From assembly GCF_004364285.1 (NCBI RefSeq), contig NZ_SOBE01000004.1:62001-126000 (forward strand): DNA of 64,000 bases, in the 5' to 3' direction. Below, piece by piece: positions 49,862 through 58,041 of this stretch. Within the stretch, counting starts at the first letter, position 1. Each line of letters starts with the position of its first letter. The DNA comes from Frigoribacterium sp. PhB116 (lineage in GTDB: Bacteria; Actinomycetota; Actinomycetes; Actinomycetales; Microbacteriaceae). The position numbers and the translations under genes are program-made. Below the pieces are notes generated by a model, which was given only the letters and a program-made list of their open reading frames with translations, searched no databases and was not told the origin of the DNA.

Positions 49862-50761
49862 TCAGGCGGGGGCCGGGGCGCCGGCGGCCACGGCGATCGC
49901 GCGCACCGCCTCCTCGTCGAGGACGAACACCTCGGCGCCGTCGTGCTCGTCGTGCACCCGCACCGGCGTCGAGCGCGCCGAGCCGTCGGGGAGCAGGTCG
50001 ACGATGAGGAACCCCGACCCGCGCACGGCCCGCTCCGTGCCGTGCGGCGCGCAGACGTCGGTCTCGTTCGCGACCGCCGGGGCCACGAGCACGGGCACCC
50101 CCGCCAGGGAGCCGACCACGGGGCGGTGGTAGTGGCCGGCGAGGACGACGCGGACGTCCGTTCCCTCGAGTGCCTCCGCCAGCGCCTCCGGAGCCTGCAG
50201 CGCCAGCGACTCGTGAAGCGTGGTGGGCGCGGGGAGCGGCGGGTGGTGCAGCACGACCACGCTGCCGCGCGGGGCCGGCTCGGCGAGCAGGTCGCGGAGG
50301 CGGTCGAGCTGCTCCGGTCGCAGCAGGCCGTAGCCGGCCCGCGGCACCGAGGTGTCGAGTGTGACGACGCGCCAGCCGTCGACGAGCGAGACGCCGTCGA
50401 CGGACTCCGTGGCGCAGGGCTGGGCGCCGTGCGCGAGGTGGCCGTCGCCGAGCACCTCCGTGAAGCCGGCGCGCAGGTCGTGGTTGCCGGGCACGAGGAC
50501 GACGTCGACCTGCCCGTCCCGGCTCGCGGCCCAGGCCTCGAGCCGGTCGCGCAGCAGGGCGTAGGAGGCGGTGCTCCCGTCGTCCGACAGGTCGCCCGAG
50601 CCGACGAGCAGCCGGACGCCGTCGACCCGGGCCGCCTCGGCGAGGACGCGGTCGAGGGCGGCGAGCGTGTCGACGGACCCCTGGTGCAGGCTCCCGTCGC
50701 CGCTCAGGTGGGAGTCGCTCAGGTGGACGACGCGCAGGGCTCCGGGCGGAAGGGCGAACAT
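49862..50761 (-). CDS. Metallophosphoesterase, CpdA-like
   Basis: A 299-residue calcineurin-type phosphoesterase. Metal motifs are LSDSHL, SGDLSDDG, VPGNHDLR, VVLHHPPLP and LAGHYHRPVVG. This set fits class III cyclic nucleotide phosphodiesterases such as CpdA and Rv0805. It would hydrolyse a cyclic nucleotide or a related phosphodiester in the cytosol. TAGGGT on the minus strand (50773-50768) lies 6 bases before the ATG, a leaderless start. Confidence 0.85.
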   Translation of the reverse strand: MFALPPGALRVVHLSDSHLSGDGSLHQGSVDTLAALDRVLAEAARVDGVRLLVGSGDLSDDGSTASYALLRDRLEAWAASRDGQVDVVLVPGNHDLRAGFTEVLGDGHLAHGAQPCATESVDGVSLVDGWRVVTLDTSVPRAGYGLLRPEQLDRLRDLLAEPAPRGSVVVLHHPPLPAPTTLHESLALQAPEALAEALEGTDVRVVLAGHYHRPVVGSLAGVPVLVAPAVANETDVCAPHGTERAVRGSGFLIVDLLPDGSARSTPVRVHDEHDGAEVFVLDEEAVRAIAVAAGAPAPA

Positions 50762-50767
50762 GCGCCG

Positions 50768-50773
50768 ACCCTA
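50768..50773 (-). promoter_or_regulatory. -10 box of the phosphoesterase gene (leaderless)
   Basis: TAGGGT on the minus strand, 6 bases before the ATG at 50761. Confidence 0.5.
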
Positions 50774-50803
50774 CTCACTGGCCGACGGCGGGTGATCGTG
50801 CTG

Positions 50804-50831
50804 GAGGGCGGGTCGCGCGGGACCCGCCCTC
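50804..50831. repeat. Hairpin, GAGGGCGGGTC family
   Basis: Perfect 11-base arms 50804-50814 and 50821-50831. It is followed by two further CCCGCCCTCGGCG copies. Same core as 3436-3477 and 63382-63424. Confidence 0.6.
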
Positions 50832-50905
50832 GGCGCCGGATGCCCGCCCTCGGCGTGCGGGCGTGCGGGCGTGCGGGCGTGCGGGCACGCGACCGGTCGG
50901 CGCGG

Positions 50906-51322
50906 CTAGGCCAGGAACTGCTCGACGGGCCCGAGGCGCGCGTCGAGCTTGGCGCCGAGCTCGGCGAACATCGCGGTGACCGCGTCCCACTGCTCGTGCG
51001 AGGGGTTCTGCGGCTCGACGTAGAGGCCGTAGAACCGGCGACCGAGCGCGAGGGTCTCGAGCAGCACCGTCTCGGTGTCGTCGAGGAACTGCGTGCCGTC
51101 CTTGTTCAGGTCGGACGGCGACACGTTCAGGCCGGTCAGGGTGCGGAAGCCGCCCGCCGTCAGCGCCTTCGCGGTCGCCGCCCGGGAGAGCCGCGGCAGT
51201 CGTTCCCGGCCGCCGCGCGGGTCGCCGTGGATGGTGCTCGCCTCGAGGCGGGCCCGGACGTGCGCGAACACGAGCTCCGGCTCGAGCACGGGGTGGGTGC
51301 CCGGGGGCGGAGGGGTGGCCAT
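50906..51322 (-). CDS. Hypothetical protein, 138 residues
   Basis: A cytosolic protein of unknown function. It has a Pro-rich start, a predicted helical first half (ELVFAHVRARLEAST), a basic segment RGGRERLPRLSRAA and a C-terminal half with DTETVLLETLALGRRFYGLY and a terminal helix. It is in the same direction as the phosphoesterase but 144 bases away with a hairpin between. No metal or catalytic motif was seen. Confidence 0.6.
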   Translation of the reverse strand: MATPPPPGTHPVLEPELVFAHVRARLEASTIHGDPRGGRERLPRLSRAATAKALTAGGFRTLTGLNVSPSDLNKDGTQFLDDTETVLLETLALGRRFYGLYVEPQNPSHEQWDAVTAMFAELGAKLDARLGPVEQFLA

Positions 51323-51488
51323 GTGCCCACTGTGGCAGGGCGGGCGGTGCGCGGTCAGGCCCAGTTCGGGGCCGACCCGGCCGGGGGTGGTGGCGCCTCC
51401 TCGACGCTGCCATCATGCCGGGAGGCAGCGTGGTCGCCGGCCCGCGCCGCCCTCCCGACGTGCCGGCGACACGACCGAGGGAGCACCG

Positions 51489-51908
51489 ATGTCCGTCCAG
51501 CTCACGCCGTATCTCGCGTTCCGCACCCAGGCCCGCGAGGCACTCGACTTCTACGCCTCCGTCTTCGGCGGCGTCCCCACCTACAGCAGCTACTCCGAGT
51601 TCGGCACGGGCGGCGAGGGCGAGGGCGACAAGGTCATGCACGGGCAGCTCGCGACGCCGCACGGGCTCCTCCTCATGGCGGCCGACCGGCCCGACTCGGT
51701 CCCGCTCGAGAGCGAGAACGCGATCTCGCTCTCGCTCTTCGGCGCCGCCGAGGACGAGGACAGGCTGACCGGCTGGTTCGCCGCGCTCGCCGAGGGCGGC
51801 ACGGTCCACGAGCAGCTCGCGAAGGCGCCGTGGGGCGACAGCTTCGGCCAGCTCGACGACCGGTTCGGCATCCACTGGATGGTGAACATCGGCGGCGAGG
51901 CGGCCTGA
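51489..51908 (+). CDS. VOC-family (PhnB-like) protein
   Basis: A 139-residue glyoxalase/bleomycin-resistance fold protein. LTPYLAFRTQAREALDFYASVFGG is the PhnB-type beginning, and AKAPWGDSFGQLDDRFGIHWMVN is the conserved end. Family members are often annotated as 3-demethylubiquinone-9 methyltransferase-like or PhnB, mostly without known reactions. The ATG follows GAGGGAG by 6 bases. A hairpin terminator follows at 51941-51980. Confidence 0.82.
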   Translation: MSVQLTPYLAFRTQAREALDFYASVFGGVPTYSSYSEFGTGGEGEGDKVMHGQLATPHGLLLMAADRPDSVPLESENAISLSLFGAAEDEDRLTGWFAALAEGGTVHEQLAKAPWGDSFGQLDDRFGIHWMVNIGGEAA

Positions 51909-51940
51909 GGCGCCGAGGTCGACCCAGGGCGAGGGAGCCG

Positions 51941-51980
51941 AGGAGGTGCGGGGCGGCCGGGCAGCCGTGCCGCACCTCCT
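51941..51980 (+). terminator. Hairpin with AGGAGGTGCGG arms
   Basis: Perfect 11-base arms 51941-51951 and 51970-51980, starting 33 bases after the VOC gene stop. Confidence 0.65.
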
Positions 51981-52030
51981 GCGGGCGGTCGCGTGCCGAG
52001 CTGGCGTGCGCGGTCGACGATGATGGAGGG

Positions 52031-52420
52031 ATGGACGACTCCGCACGCTGCCCCTGCCTGAGCGGCGAGACCTGGGGGGCGTGCTGCGGGCCCCTGCACG
52101 CGCACGTCGTGCCGGCTCCCACCGCCGAGCGGCTGATGCGCTCGCGGTACTCGGCGTTCGCCGTCGGCGACGTCGGCTGGCTGCTCGAGACGTGGCACCC
52201 GTCGACCCGTCCGGACGAGCTGGAGCTCGACCCGACGGCGCGGTGGTTCCGGCTCGACGTGCTGCGGACCGAGCGTGGCGGGCCGCTCGACGACCAGGGC
52301 GTGGTCGAGTTCGCGGCGCACCGCCGGGTCGACGGGGACGCCGAGGTGCAGCGCGAGGTCAGCCGGTTCGTGCGCGACCGTTCGCGCCGGTGGCTGTACG
52401 TCGACGGCGTGCCCAGCTAG
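52031..52420 (+). CDS. YchJ-family protein (UPF0225) with SEC-C-like zinc motif
   Basis: A 129-residue protein. The N-terminal Cys cluster CPCLSGETWGACCGPLH is the SEC-C-like zinc site, followed by the YchJ core LMRSRYSAFAVGDVGWLLETWHPSTRP and WLYVDGV near the end. The family length is about 130-160 residues. GGAGGG touches the ATG, so initiation may be leaderless (GATGAT 6 bases upstream). Function is unknown. It is convergent with the next gene across a nested hairpin. Confidence 0.85.
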   Translation: MDDSARCPCLSGETWGACCGPLHAHVVPAPTAERLMRSRYSAFAVGDVGWLLETWHPSTRPDELELDPTARWFRLDVLRTERGGPLDDQGVVEFAAHRRVDGDAEVQREVSRFVRDRSRRWLYVDGVPS

Positions 52421-52528
52421 TCGGCGGGTTCCCGTCGCCCTCGGCGGGTGGATTCGGCGTGCGGCGGGTTCCCGTCGTCGGTGGCGGGTGGGCGCTCACC
52501 CGCCGGGAGCTACGCGAACCCGCCGACT
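52419..52528. terminator. Nested hairpin between convergent genes
   Basis: Outer arms AGTCGGCGGGTTC (52419-52431) and complement (52516-52528); inner GGCGGGTG (52483-52490) and CACCCGCC (52497-52504). It shares the GGCGGGTTCCCGTCG core with 3267-3336 and overlaps the ychJ stop. Confidence 0.6.
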
Positions 52529-52570
52529 CTGCAGAACAGCCCGCGCGGGGCACGCGGTGCGAGGTCAGGG

Positions 52571-52969
52571 CTAGGGCTGCGGGGTGCCCTGCGGGTGAGC
52601 GCCGGGGTCGAGCTGCCCGCCCGTCGACGCACGGCCGAGGGCGTGGGCGAGCTCGGCGAACGCCTCCTGCGACCGGGCCGCGCCGAGCGCCCCGCCCTTG
52701 ACGAGACCGGTGCCGAGGTCGCGGCTGAGGCGCACCACGAGGCGGTCGGAGTCGTCGACGAAGTACTGGAGCCAGAGCACGACGTGGAACGCCTTGCCGG
52801 CGAAGACCCCCAGGAACAGCGTCTTGGTGAGGTCGCCGCGCACGGCCTTGGTGCTGCCGTTCGGCATCTGCTCGAGCCTGAACCCCTGCGCCTGGGCCAC
52901 GTGGTCGACGAGCCTGCGCGAGTCGTCGTGCGGTCCCGTGAAGAAGTAGTCGTAGCTGCTGTCGGCCAT
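52571..52969 (-). CDS. Hypothetical protein, 132 residues
   Basis: A cytosolic protein of unknown function. It begins with an aromatic stretch (SSYDYFFTGPHDDSRRLV), has a Thr/Val/Phe-rich middle with LTKTLFLGVFAGKAFHVVLWLQYF that is hydrophobic but broken by charged residues, and ends in a Gly/Pro-rich tail. The ATG at 52969 follows GGGGGACGC by 3 bases. No family was recognised. Confidence 0.6.
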   Translation of the reverse strand: MADSSYDYFFTGPHDDSRRLVDHVAQAQGFRLEQMPNGSTKAVRGDLTKTLFLGVFAGKAFHVVLWLQYFVDDSDRLVVRLSRDLGTGLVKGGALGAARSQEAFAELAHALGRASTGGQLDPGAHPQGTPQP

Positions 52970-53103
52970 GCGTCCCCCGTGTGGTTCCCCTGTCGCCCGA
53001 GCGGGCTCCGAGCGACAACCTAGCGCCACCCGCCGTGCTCGGACGCGTCCGCGCACGGCGACGCACCGCAGGCCCTGATCCGGTCTGCGGTGCGCCGCCG
53101 TGC

Positions 53104-53160
53104 GGAGCTGTCGCTGTTGCTGTTGCTGTTGCTGTCGCTGTTGCCGTCGCGGTCGCGGGT
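53104..53160. repeat. GCTGTT-type hexamer repeat
   Basis: About eight copies of GCTGTT/GCTGTC/GCCGTC in a row, just past the 3' end of the chaplin-like gene. Confidence 0.75.
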
Positions 53161-53176
53161 GCGATCGCGTCGTCGC

Positions 53177-55078
53177 TCAGGCGCGTGCCCGGCGACGAGC
53201 CGCGAGCAGCAGTCCGAGCCCGGCGAGGAGGGCCAGCAGGCCGGCCGCGAGGCCGCCCGTCGACTCGCTGCCGGTGAACGCGAGGGCCGAGGTGTCGGCC
53301 GCCGCGGCGACGGGCTGACCAGCCGAGGAGGCGGTCGAGACGAACACGGTGCGTCCCACCGTGGAGGCGGTCACCACGCCGGTGCCGGGGTCGGTCGTCA
53401 CGACGACCTCGCCGCCGCCGGTCGTCGGCGGGACGTCGCCGTCACCCTCGGTCGTCGGGGTGGTGGGGTCCGACGGGTCGAAGGGGAAGGCGGGCGTCAC
53501 GGGGACCACCGGGGTGCCGGGGTCCGCCGGGTCGACGGGGGTGCCTGGGTCGACGGGCGTGGTGCCGGTGGTGCCCGTCGGGTCGGTGCTGCTGTCGCCG
53601 ATGACGGTCACGGCGTTCCCGCCGAGGTCGATCGGGATCGTGATGACGGGGATGATCTGGGTGCCGCCGGCGATGCCGTCGTCACCCGAGGTCGTGCTGC
53701 CGGTGCCGGTGCCGGTGCCGGTGGCGGGCGTGGTGCTGGTGCCCGTGCCCGTGCCGGTGGTGGTGGTGCTGCTGCTGTCGCCGATGATGCTGACGGCGTT
53801 GCCGCCGGCGGTGACCGGTGCGGTGATGACGGGCACGATCTGGGTGCCGCCGGCGATGCCGTCGTCGCCCGAGGTGGTGCCGCTGGTGCCGGTGGCGGGC
53901 GTGGTGCCGGTGCCGGTGCCGGTGCCGGTGCCGGTGCCGGTGCCGGTGCCGGTGGTGGTGCCGGTGCTGCTGCTGTCGCCGATGATGCTGACGGCGTTGC
54001 CGCCGACCATGACGGGAGCCGTCACGACGGGTGCGATCTGGGTGCCGCCGGCGATGCCGTCGTCGCCCGAGGTGGTGCCGGTGCCGGTGGCGGTGCCGGG
54101 CGTGGTGCTGGTGCCCGTGCCGGTGGTGGTGCCGGTGCTGCTGCTGTCGCCGATGACGCTGACGGCGTTGCCGCCGGCGGTGACCGGTGCCGTGATCACG
54201 GGCACGACCTGGGTGCCGCCGGCGATGCCGTCATCACCCGAGGTGGTGCCCGTCGAGCCTGCTCCGGACGAGCCCGAGCCCGTCGAGGGCGTCGTGCCGA
54301 CGGCCGGCGTGGTGCCGGTCGAGCTGCTGTCGCCGAGGACGCTGACCGCGTTGCCGCCGATCGTGACCGGCACCGAGACGCCGGGGACGATCTGCGTGCC
54401 GCCGAGGACGGAGTCCACACCGCTCGTCGTCGCCCCGGGAGTCGCCGGGGTCGACGTGGTCGGGGTCGTCGTCGCCGGTGCGCCCGCGTCCGTGCTGGAG
54501 CTGTCGCCGAGGAGCGACAGCCCGTTGCCCGAGATCGTCACCGGGAGGGCGACGTCGACGAGTGCCTGGGTGCCGCCGCCGATCGAGTCGCTGCCGGAGG
54601 TGGTCGCCGCGGGAGCCTCGACCGGTGCGGTCGGAGCCGCGGCGGCAGGCGCCGCGGGCGCGGCCGGAGCCGTGCTGGCCGTGTCGCCGACGACCGAGAT
54701 CGCGTTGACGGTGACCGTGACCGGCACGTCGACCGAGACGATTCCCTGCGTGCCCGAGAGCAGACCGGAGTCACCGCTGGTCGTCGTGACCGGGGCGGGA
54801 GCAGGAGCAGGAGCCGGCGCGGGTGCCGGTGCCGGTGCGGCAGCAGGCGCAGGGGCAGCAGGGGCCGCCGGCGCCGTCGCGGCGCTGTCGCCGACGACCG
54901 AGATCGCGTTGCCGAGTGCCGACACGGGGGCGTCGACAACGGCCTGGACCTGGGTGCCCGAGAGCAGCCCGTCGTCCCCGGTGGTGGCAGGTGCCGCGTT
55001 CGCGGCGGTGGTTCCGAGGGCCCAGAGGCCTCCGACGAAGAGCGCTCCGGTGAGCCCTCTCGAGACGTACTTGTTCAT
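53177..55078 (-). CDS. Chaplin-like repeat protein with LAxTG wall anchor
   Basis: A 633-residue secreted protein. A Sec signal (about 1-29, ending ANA) is followed by eight chaplin-like repeats of about 32-36 residues, each with the pattern GTQ-x-(V/A)-P(V/I)-x-x-P(V/I)-x-x-GN-x-(V/L)-S-x-x-GDS. The best copies are GIAGGTQIVPVITAPVTAG-type units. The Cys of Streptomyces chaplins is replaced by Gly or another residue. Linkers are Pro/Ala- or Gly/Thr-rich and come from hexamer repeats. The C-terminus has LAFTG, a hydrophobic helix and RRRA, a sortase anchor of the LAxTG type. The ATG at 55078 follows GGAG by 6 bases. It likely coats the cell surface, perhaps as an amphipathic layer. It is second in an operon with the next gene. 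Confidence 0.82.
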   Translation of the reverse strand: MNKYVSRGLTGALFVGGLWALGTTAANAAPATTGDDGLLSGTQVQAVVDAPVSALGNAISVVGDSAATAPAAPAAPAPAAAPAPAPAPAPAPAPAPVTTTSGDSGLLSGTQGIVSVDVPVTVTVNAISVVGDTASTAPAAPAAPAAAAPTAPVEAPAATTSGSDSIGGGTQALVDVALPVTISGNGLSLLGDSSSTDAGAPATTTPTTSTPATPGATTSGVDSVLGGTQIVPGVSVPVTIGGNAVSVLGDSSSTGTTPAVGTTPSTGSGSSGAGSTGTTSGDDGIAGGTQVVPVITAPVTAGGNAVSVIGDSSSTGTTTGTGTSTTPGTATGTGTTSGDDGIAGGTQIAPVVTAPVMVGGNAVSIIGDSSSTGTTTGTGTGTGTGTGTGTGTTPATGTSGTTSGDDGIAGGTQIVPVITAPVTAGGNAVSIIGDSSSTTTTGTGTGTSTTPATGTGTGTGSTTSGDDGIAGGTQIIPVITIPIDLGGNAVTVIGDSSTDPTGTTGTTPVDPGTPVDPADPGTPVVPVTPAFPFDPSDPTTPTTEGDGDVPPTTGGGEVVVTTDPGTGVVTASTVGRTVFVSTASSAGQPVAAAADTSALAFTGSESTGGLAAGLLALLAGLGLLLAARRRARA

Positions 55079-55208
55079 GACGAACTCCAAGAGTGAGATG
55101 AGGTGTGGTGCCGCGGTCTCGCGGCGTGGTCGCGTGTGTCGTCGGCAGGCAGGTGCCTGCTGTCGGGCCGGCTGCGGGTGCAGCAGGGCCCTGACGACGC
55201 GACCGACC

Positions 55209-56285
55209 TCAGTCGGGGGAGCTGTCGGTGTCGTACGTGGGCGTCGACGGGAGATCGTCGTCGCCGTCCGCGGAGCCCGCCGAGACGGCGAGACCGGGAA
55301 GCGAGGAGGGGCGGGCCGCGTCGCCGACGACGGCTCCCGCCGAGCCGGCACCCGCGCCGGCCGAGCCGGAGCCGGTCGACCCGGTGCCGCCCGAGGGCAG
55401 GCCCGGGAGGCCGTCGTCGCCGAGGGGCGAGCGGTCGTCGCCGGGCAGGGGAGAGACGGGAGCCGGGGTGCCCGCGCCTGCGGGAAGGACAGCACCGGCG
55501 GCGGACGCCTGCGCTGCGATGCGGTCGCGAAGGATGCTGACGGGGTCGGCCGCGACCACGTCGGCAGAGCCGACCGTCGCCTCGTCGGCCAGGGTGGCGG
55601 CGGCCGCGTCGTCGCCGGCTGCGATGCCGCTGGCAGGAGTCGAGGGGAGCGAGCCGCCGACGTGCGCACCGGGCGTGCCGGGCAGGTCGGGCAGGGGAGT
55701 CGTCACGGGCGGGACCGGCACGCCGGGCAGGCCCGGAGCAGGTGCTGCCGCCGCGTCGCCCGTGCTGCTGAGCGCGGTGTCGACGACACCGGCGACGGGG
55801 GCCGTGACGGCCGAGACCGGTGCCTGGCCGACGACGGCGGGGACGACGGGGGTGGCGGCGACGACCTTGTCGACGACCTGTGCGACCGGGGCCACGACGC
55901 TCGAGACGGGAGCCGCGGCGGCCACCTGCTGCACGGCCTGCGGCACCACCGGCGCCACGGCCTGGACGACCTGCTGCACCGGGGGAGCGACCGCGGCGGC
56001 CTGGGTGGCGACCTGCGTGACCGTCGACACCGCGCCTCCTGCGGTCGTCCCGACGGCGGCGACGGGAGCGTCGAGCGACTGCACGACGCCCCCGACCGCG
56101 GACGTGACGCCGCCGAGCAGCGACGAGTCGGCCGGCGGAGCGGCCGGTGCTGCCGACGCGGACGTCGACGAGAAGAACAGGCTCAGCACGACTGCCGCGA
56201 GAGCGACGAGGCCGGAGACCACGAGGAGGCGCACGAAGGAGAGCGCGGCCGGTCGCCGCATCGTCCCCTCGGCCGTCTGATCCAC
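55209..56285 (-). CDS. Secreted Ala/Pro/Val-rich protein, partner of the chaplin-like gene
   Basis: A 358-residue protein with an N-terminal signal (hydrophobic 18-40, cleavage near ASA). The region to about 190 has short helices with valine-rich PVxxV and QQVV repeats; the beginning SSLLGGVTSAVGGVVQSLDAPV resembles a chaplin-type repeat. The rest is Gly/Ser/Pro/Asp-rich and disordered. No wall anchor or enzyme motif. The GTG at 56285 is preferred because AAGAAGG lies 6 bases before it. It precedes the chaplin-like gene by 130 bases on the same strand, so a shared surface role is likely. Confidence 0.7.
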   Translation of the reverse strand: MDQTAEGTMRRPAALSFVRLLVVSGLVALAAVVLSLFFSSTSASAAPAAPPADSSLLGGVTSAVGGVVQSLDAPVAAVGTTAGGAVSTVTQVATQAAAVAPPVQQVVQAVAPVVPQAVQQVAAAAPVSSVVAPVAQVVDKVVAATPVVPAVVGQAPVSAVTAPVAGVVDTALSSTGDAAAAPAPGLPGVPVPPVTTPLPDLPGTPGAHVGGSLPSTPASGIAAGDDAAAATLADEATVGSADVVAADPVSILRDRIAAQASAAGAVLPAGAGTPAPVSPLPGDDRSPLGDDGLPGLPSGGTGSTGSGSAGAGAGSAGAVVGDAARPSSLPGLAVSAGSADGDDDLPSTPTYDTDSSPD

Positions 56286-56503
56286 GGCACACCTTCTTCG
56301 GTCGCTGAGCTGCTGCCGGGGTGGTTGGGCCCGGCCGACGGGGGTGGTGGCCCCCGCTGTGCCCCTTTTCTACGCTGGTGGACCGGAGATGTCCACGAAG
56401 ATCCCTCATTTGTACCCCGGGATCCGCCTGGGCATCTCCTGTGGAGGGGGCACGGGGGCGGATGTCGGCCGGGGCAGGCCGTGAGGGGTCCGCCGGGCCG
56501 GGA

Positions 56504-57025
56504 TCAGGCGAGCGGCAGCCTGAGCTCCAGCTCGCGGCTCTCGGGGTCGAGCACGTACGGCACGGTGACGCCCGTCGGCTCGAAGCCCCGCCGGCGGTAG
56601 TACGCGACCGCGCGCGGGTTGTCCTCGTGGACGTGCAGCGTCAGCGCCGAGCCCTCGGTGCGCGCCCACTCGACCACCGTGTCGAGCAGGGCGTCGGCGA
56701 CCCCCGCCTCCTTGCCTCGCCGGCTCGGCCGCACGTAGACGCCGACGAGCATCGGGCTGCCGGGCGCATCGAGGTAGCCGCCCATGGTGCCGACCCACTC
56801 GCCGGTCTCGTCGTCGACGGCGGCGAGCAGCACGCTGTGGGGCGCCTGTCCGCGGGCGCCGCGCGAGCGCCACTCGGCCTCGCCGTGGGTCAGCCCGGTG
56901 GCGAGGGTCTCGCCGTACGCCAGGGGGGTGTCCTCGAGCATCTCGAGTCGCAGGTCGCGCACCTGCTGCCAGTCGTCGGCGGTCGTGCGGCGGATCGTGA
57001 CGGTGCTCGGGACGCGCGGGCTCAT
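56504..57025 (-). CDS. GNAT acetyltransferase
   Basis: A 173-residue N-acetyltransferase. The fold is clear, with RRTTADDWQQVRDLRL at the start, VGVYVRPSRRGKEAGVADALLD carrying the acetyl-CoA loop, and LHVHEDNPRAVAYYRRRGFEPTG, the motif B. The ATG at 57025 was chosen because the core starts right after it; a much longer frame upstream is another gene's shadow. The substrate is unknown. It lies 41 bases from the DUF429 gene on the same strand and may be the last gene of that operon. Confidence 0.87.
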   Translation of the reverse strand: MSPRVPSTVTIRRTTADDWQQVRDLRLEMLEDTPLAYGETLATGLTHGEAEWRSRGARGQAPHSVLLAAVDDETGEWVGTMGGYLDAPGSPMLVGVYVRPSRRGKEAGVADALLDTVVEWARTEGSALTLHVHEDNPRAVAYYRRRGFEPTGVTVPYVLDPESRELELRLPLA

Positions 57026-57066
57026 GCGCCCAGCGTGCCACGCGCTGCCCGCCTGCCGCGCGCGGC

Positions 57067-58041
57067 TCAGCGCCGGGCGCGCCCGACGGGCACGGTGCCC
57101 TCGGGTGCGGCGAGCCGCTGCGCCTCGCGCGCGGGCGAGATCAGCGTCGCGCGCCGGCCGAGCGCGTCGGGCTCGGCGGCCGCCCCGAGCACCTGCATCC
57201 GCTCGGGACGCTGCGCCCGCATCGACGCCGTCCACGCGCAGACGAGGGCGTCGAGCAGGTCCTCGCGGTGCTTGTACGGCCGGTCGACGAGCGGCGACGG
57301 CTCGTCGACGAGGAGTCGCGACACCGGGTGCGAGAGCAGCCGCAGCGGCGGGTCGACCGAGTCGAGGGCGGCCAGGCGCGAGATCAGGTCGTCGCAGGCG
57401 ACCGCGCGTGCGCCGCGCCGCTCCTCCTTGGCGACGGTCGTGTCGGGACGCTTGTAGCGCGGCCGGCGCTCGTCGTAGCCGAGCTCCGCGGCCCCGACGA
57501 GCGTCGTGTACGGGTAGCACTCGAAGTACGAGACGGCGTCGGCCGGCACGGGCTCGACCCCGTCGTCGTAGACGGCTCCGGAGGCGGCCAGGCGCTCGCC
57601 GAGGGTGCGTCCGCCGAGCCACGGCAAGGAGGCGCTGGAGGCGTTCGCCGACACGTGCCACCGACCGTACGCCCGGCCCACGAGCCGTTCGCTCGGCCGC
57701 ATGCCGGTCGCGTTCGGCACCAGCACGGGGGCGTCGATCGCGACGTGCGACCCCGGAGCGGCCCAGTGCAGCACCCACTCGGCCACCTCGTCGATGCCCC
57801 GCGCCCAGCCGGCGTCGAGCACGGTCCCGTCGGCGGCGATCACCGCCAGGCCCGTCTCGTTCGCGGGCTTCGTCGGGGTGGAGTCGCGCCAGGCGAGGTC
57901 GACGCCGAGGTAGCGCGGGGCATCGGCGGAGCGGTGCTCGCCAGCACCGTGCTCGTCGGAGTGGTGCTCGGCAGCACCGTGCTCGTCGTGGCGCTGCCCG
58001 GCAGCACCGCCCCCGGCAGCCTCGGCCCCGGCGTCGGTCAC
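57067..58041 (-). CDS. DUF429 protein (RNase H-like fold)
   Basis: A 324-residue cytosolic protein. After a His/Glu/Gly-rich variable leader (about 1-45) comes the DUF429 core: YLGVDLAWRDSTPTKP with a first Asp, SHVAIDAPVLVPN with a second Asp, YFECYPYTTLV and KHREDLLDALVCAW with a third acidic pair. These are like RNase H-fold catalytic residues, but the role is unknown. The GTG at 58041 overlaps the stop of the PAP2 gene (GTGA), so the pair is coupled. Confidence 0.82.
   Translation of the reverse strand: MTDAGAEAAGGGAAGQRHDEHGAAEHHSDEHGAGEHRSADAPRYLGVDLAWRDSTPTKPANETGLAVIAADGTVLDAGWARGIDEVAEWVLHWAAPGSHVAIDAPVLVPNATGMRPSERLVGRAYGRWHVSANASSASLPWLGGRTLGERLAASGAVYDDGVEPVPADAVSYFECYPYTTLVGAAELGYDERRPRYKRPDTTVAKEERRGARAVACDDLISRLAALDSVDPPLRLLSHPVSRLLVDEPSPLVDRPYKHREDLLDALVCAWTASMRAQRPERMQVLGAAAEPDALGRRATLISPAREAQRLAAPEGTVPVGRARR

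Noticed and set aside
53349-56600. A 1083-codon plus-strand frame across the chaplin-like operon
   Set aside because: Val/Pro repeats arise as the complement of the hexamer linkers; no signal or family, and the minus-strand product has signal, repeats and anchor.
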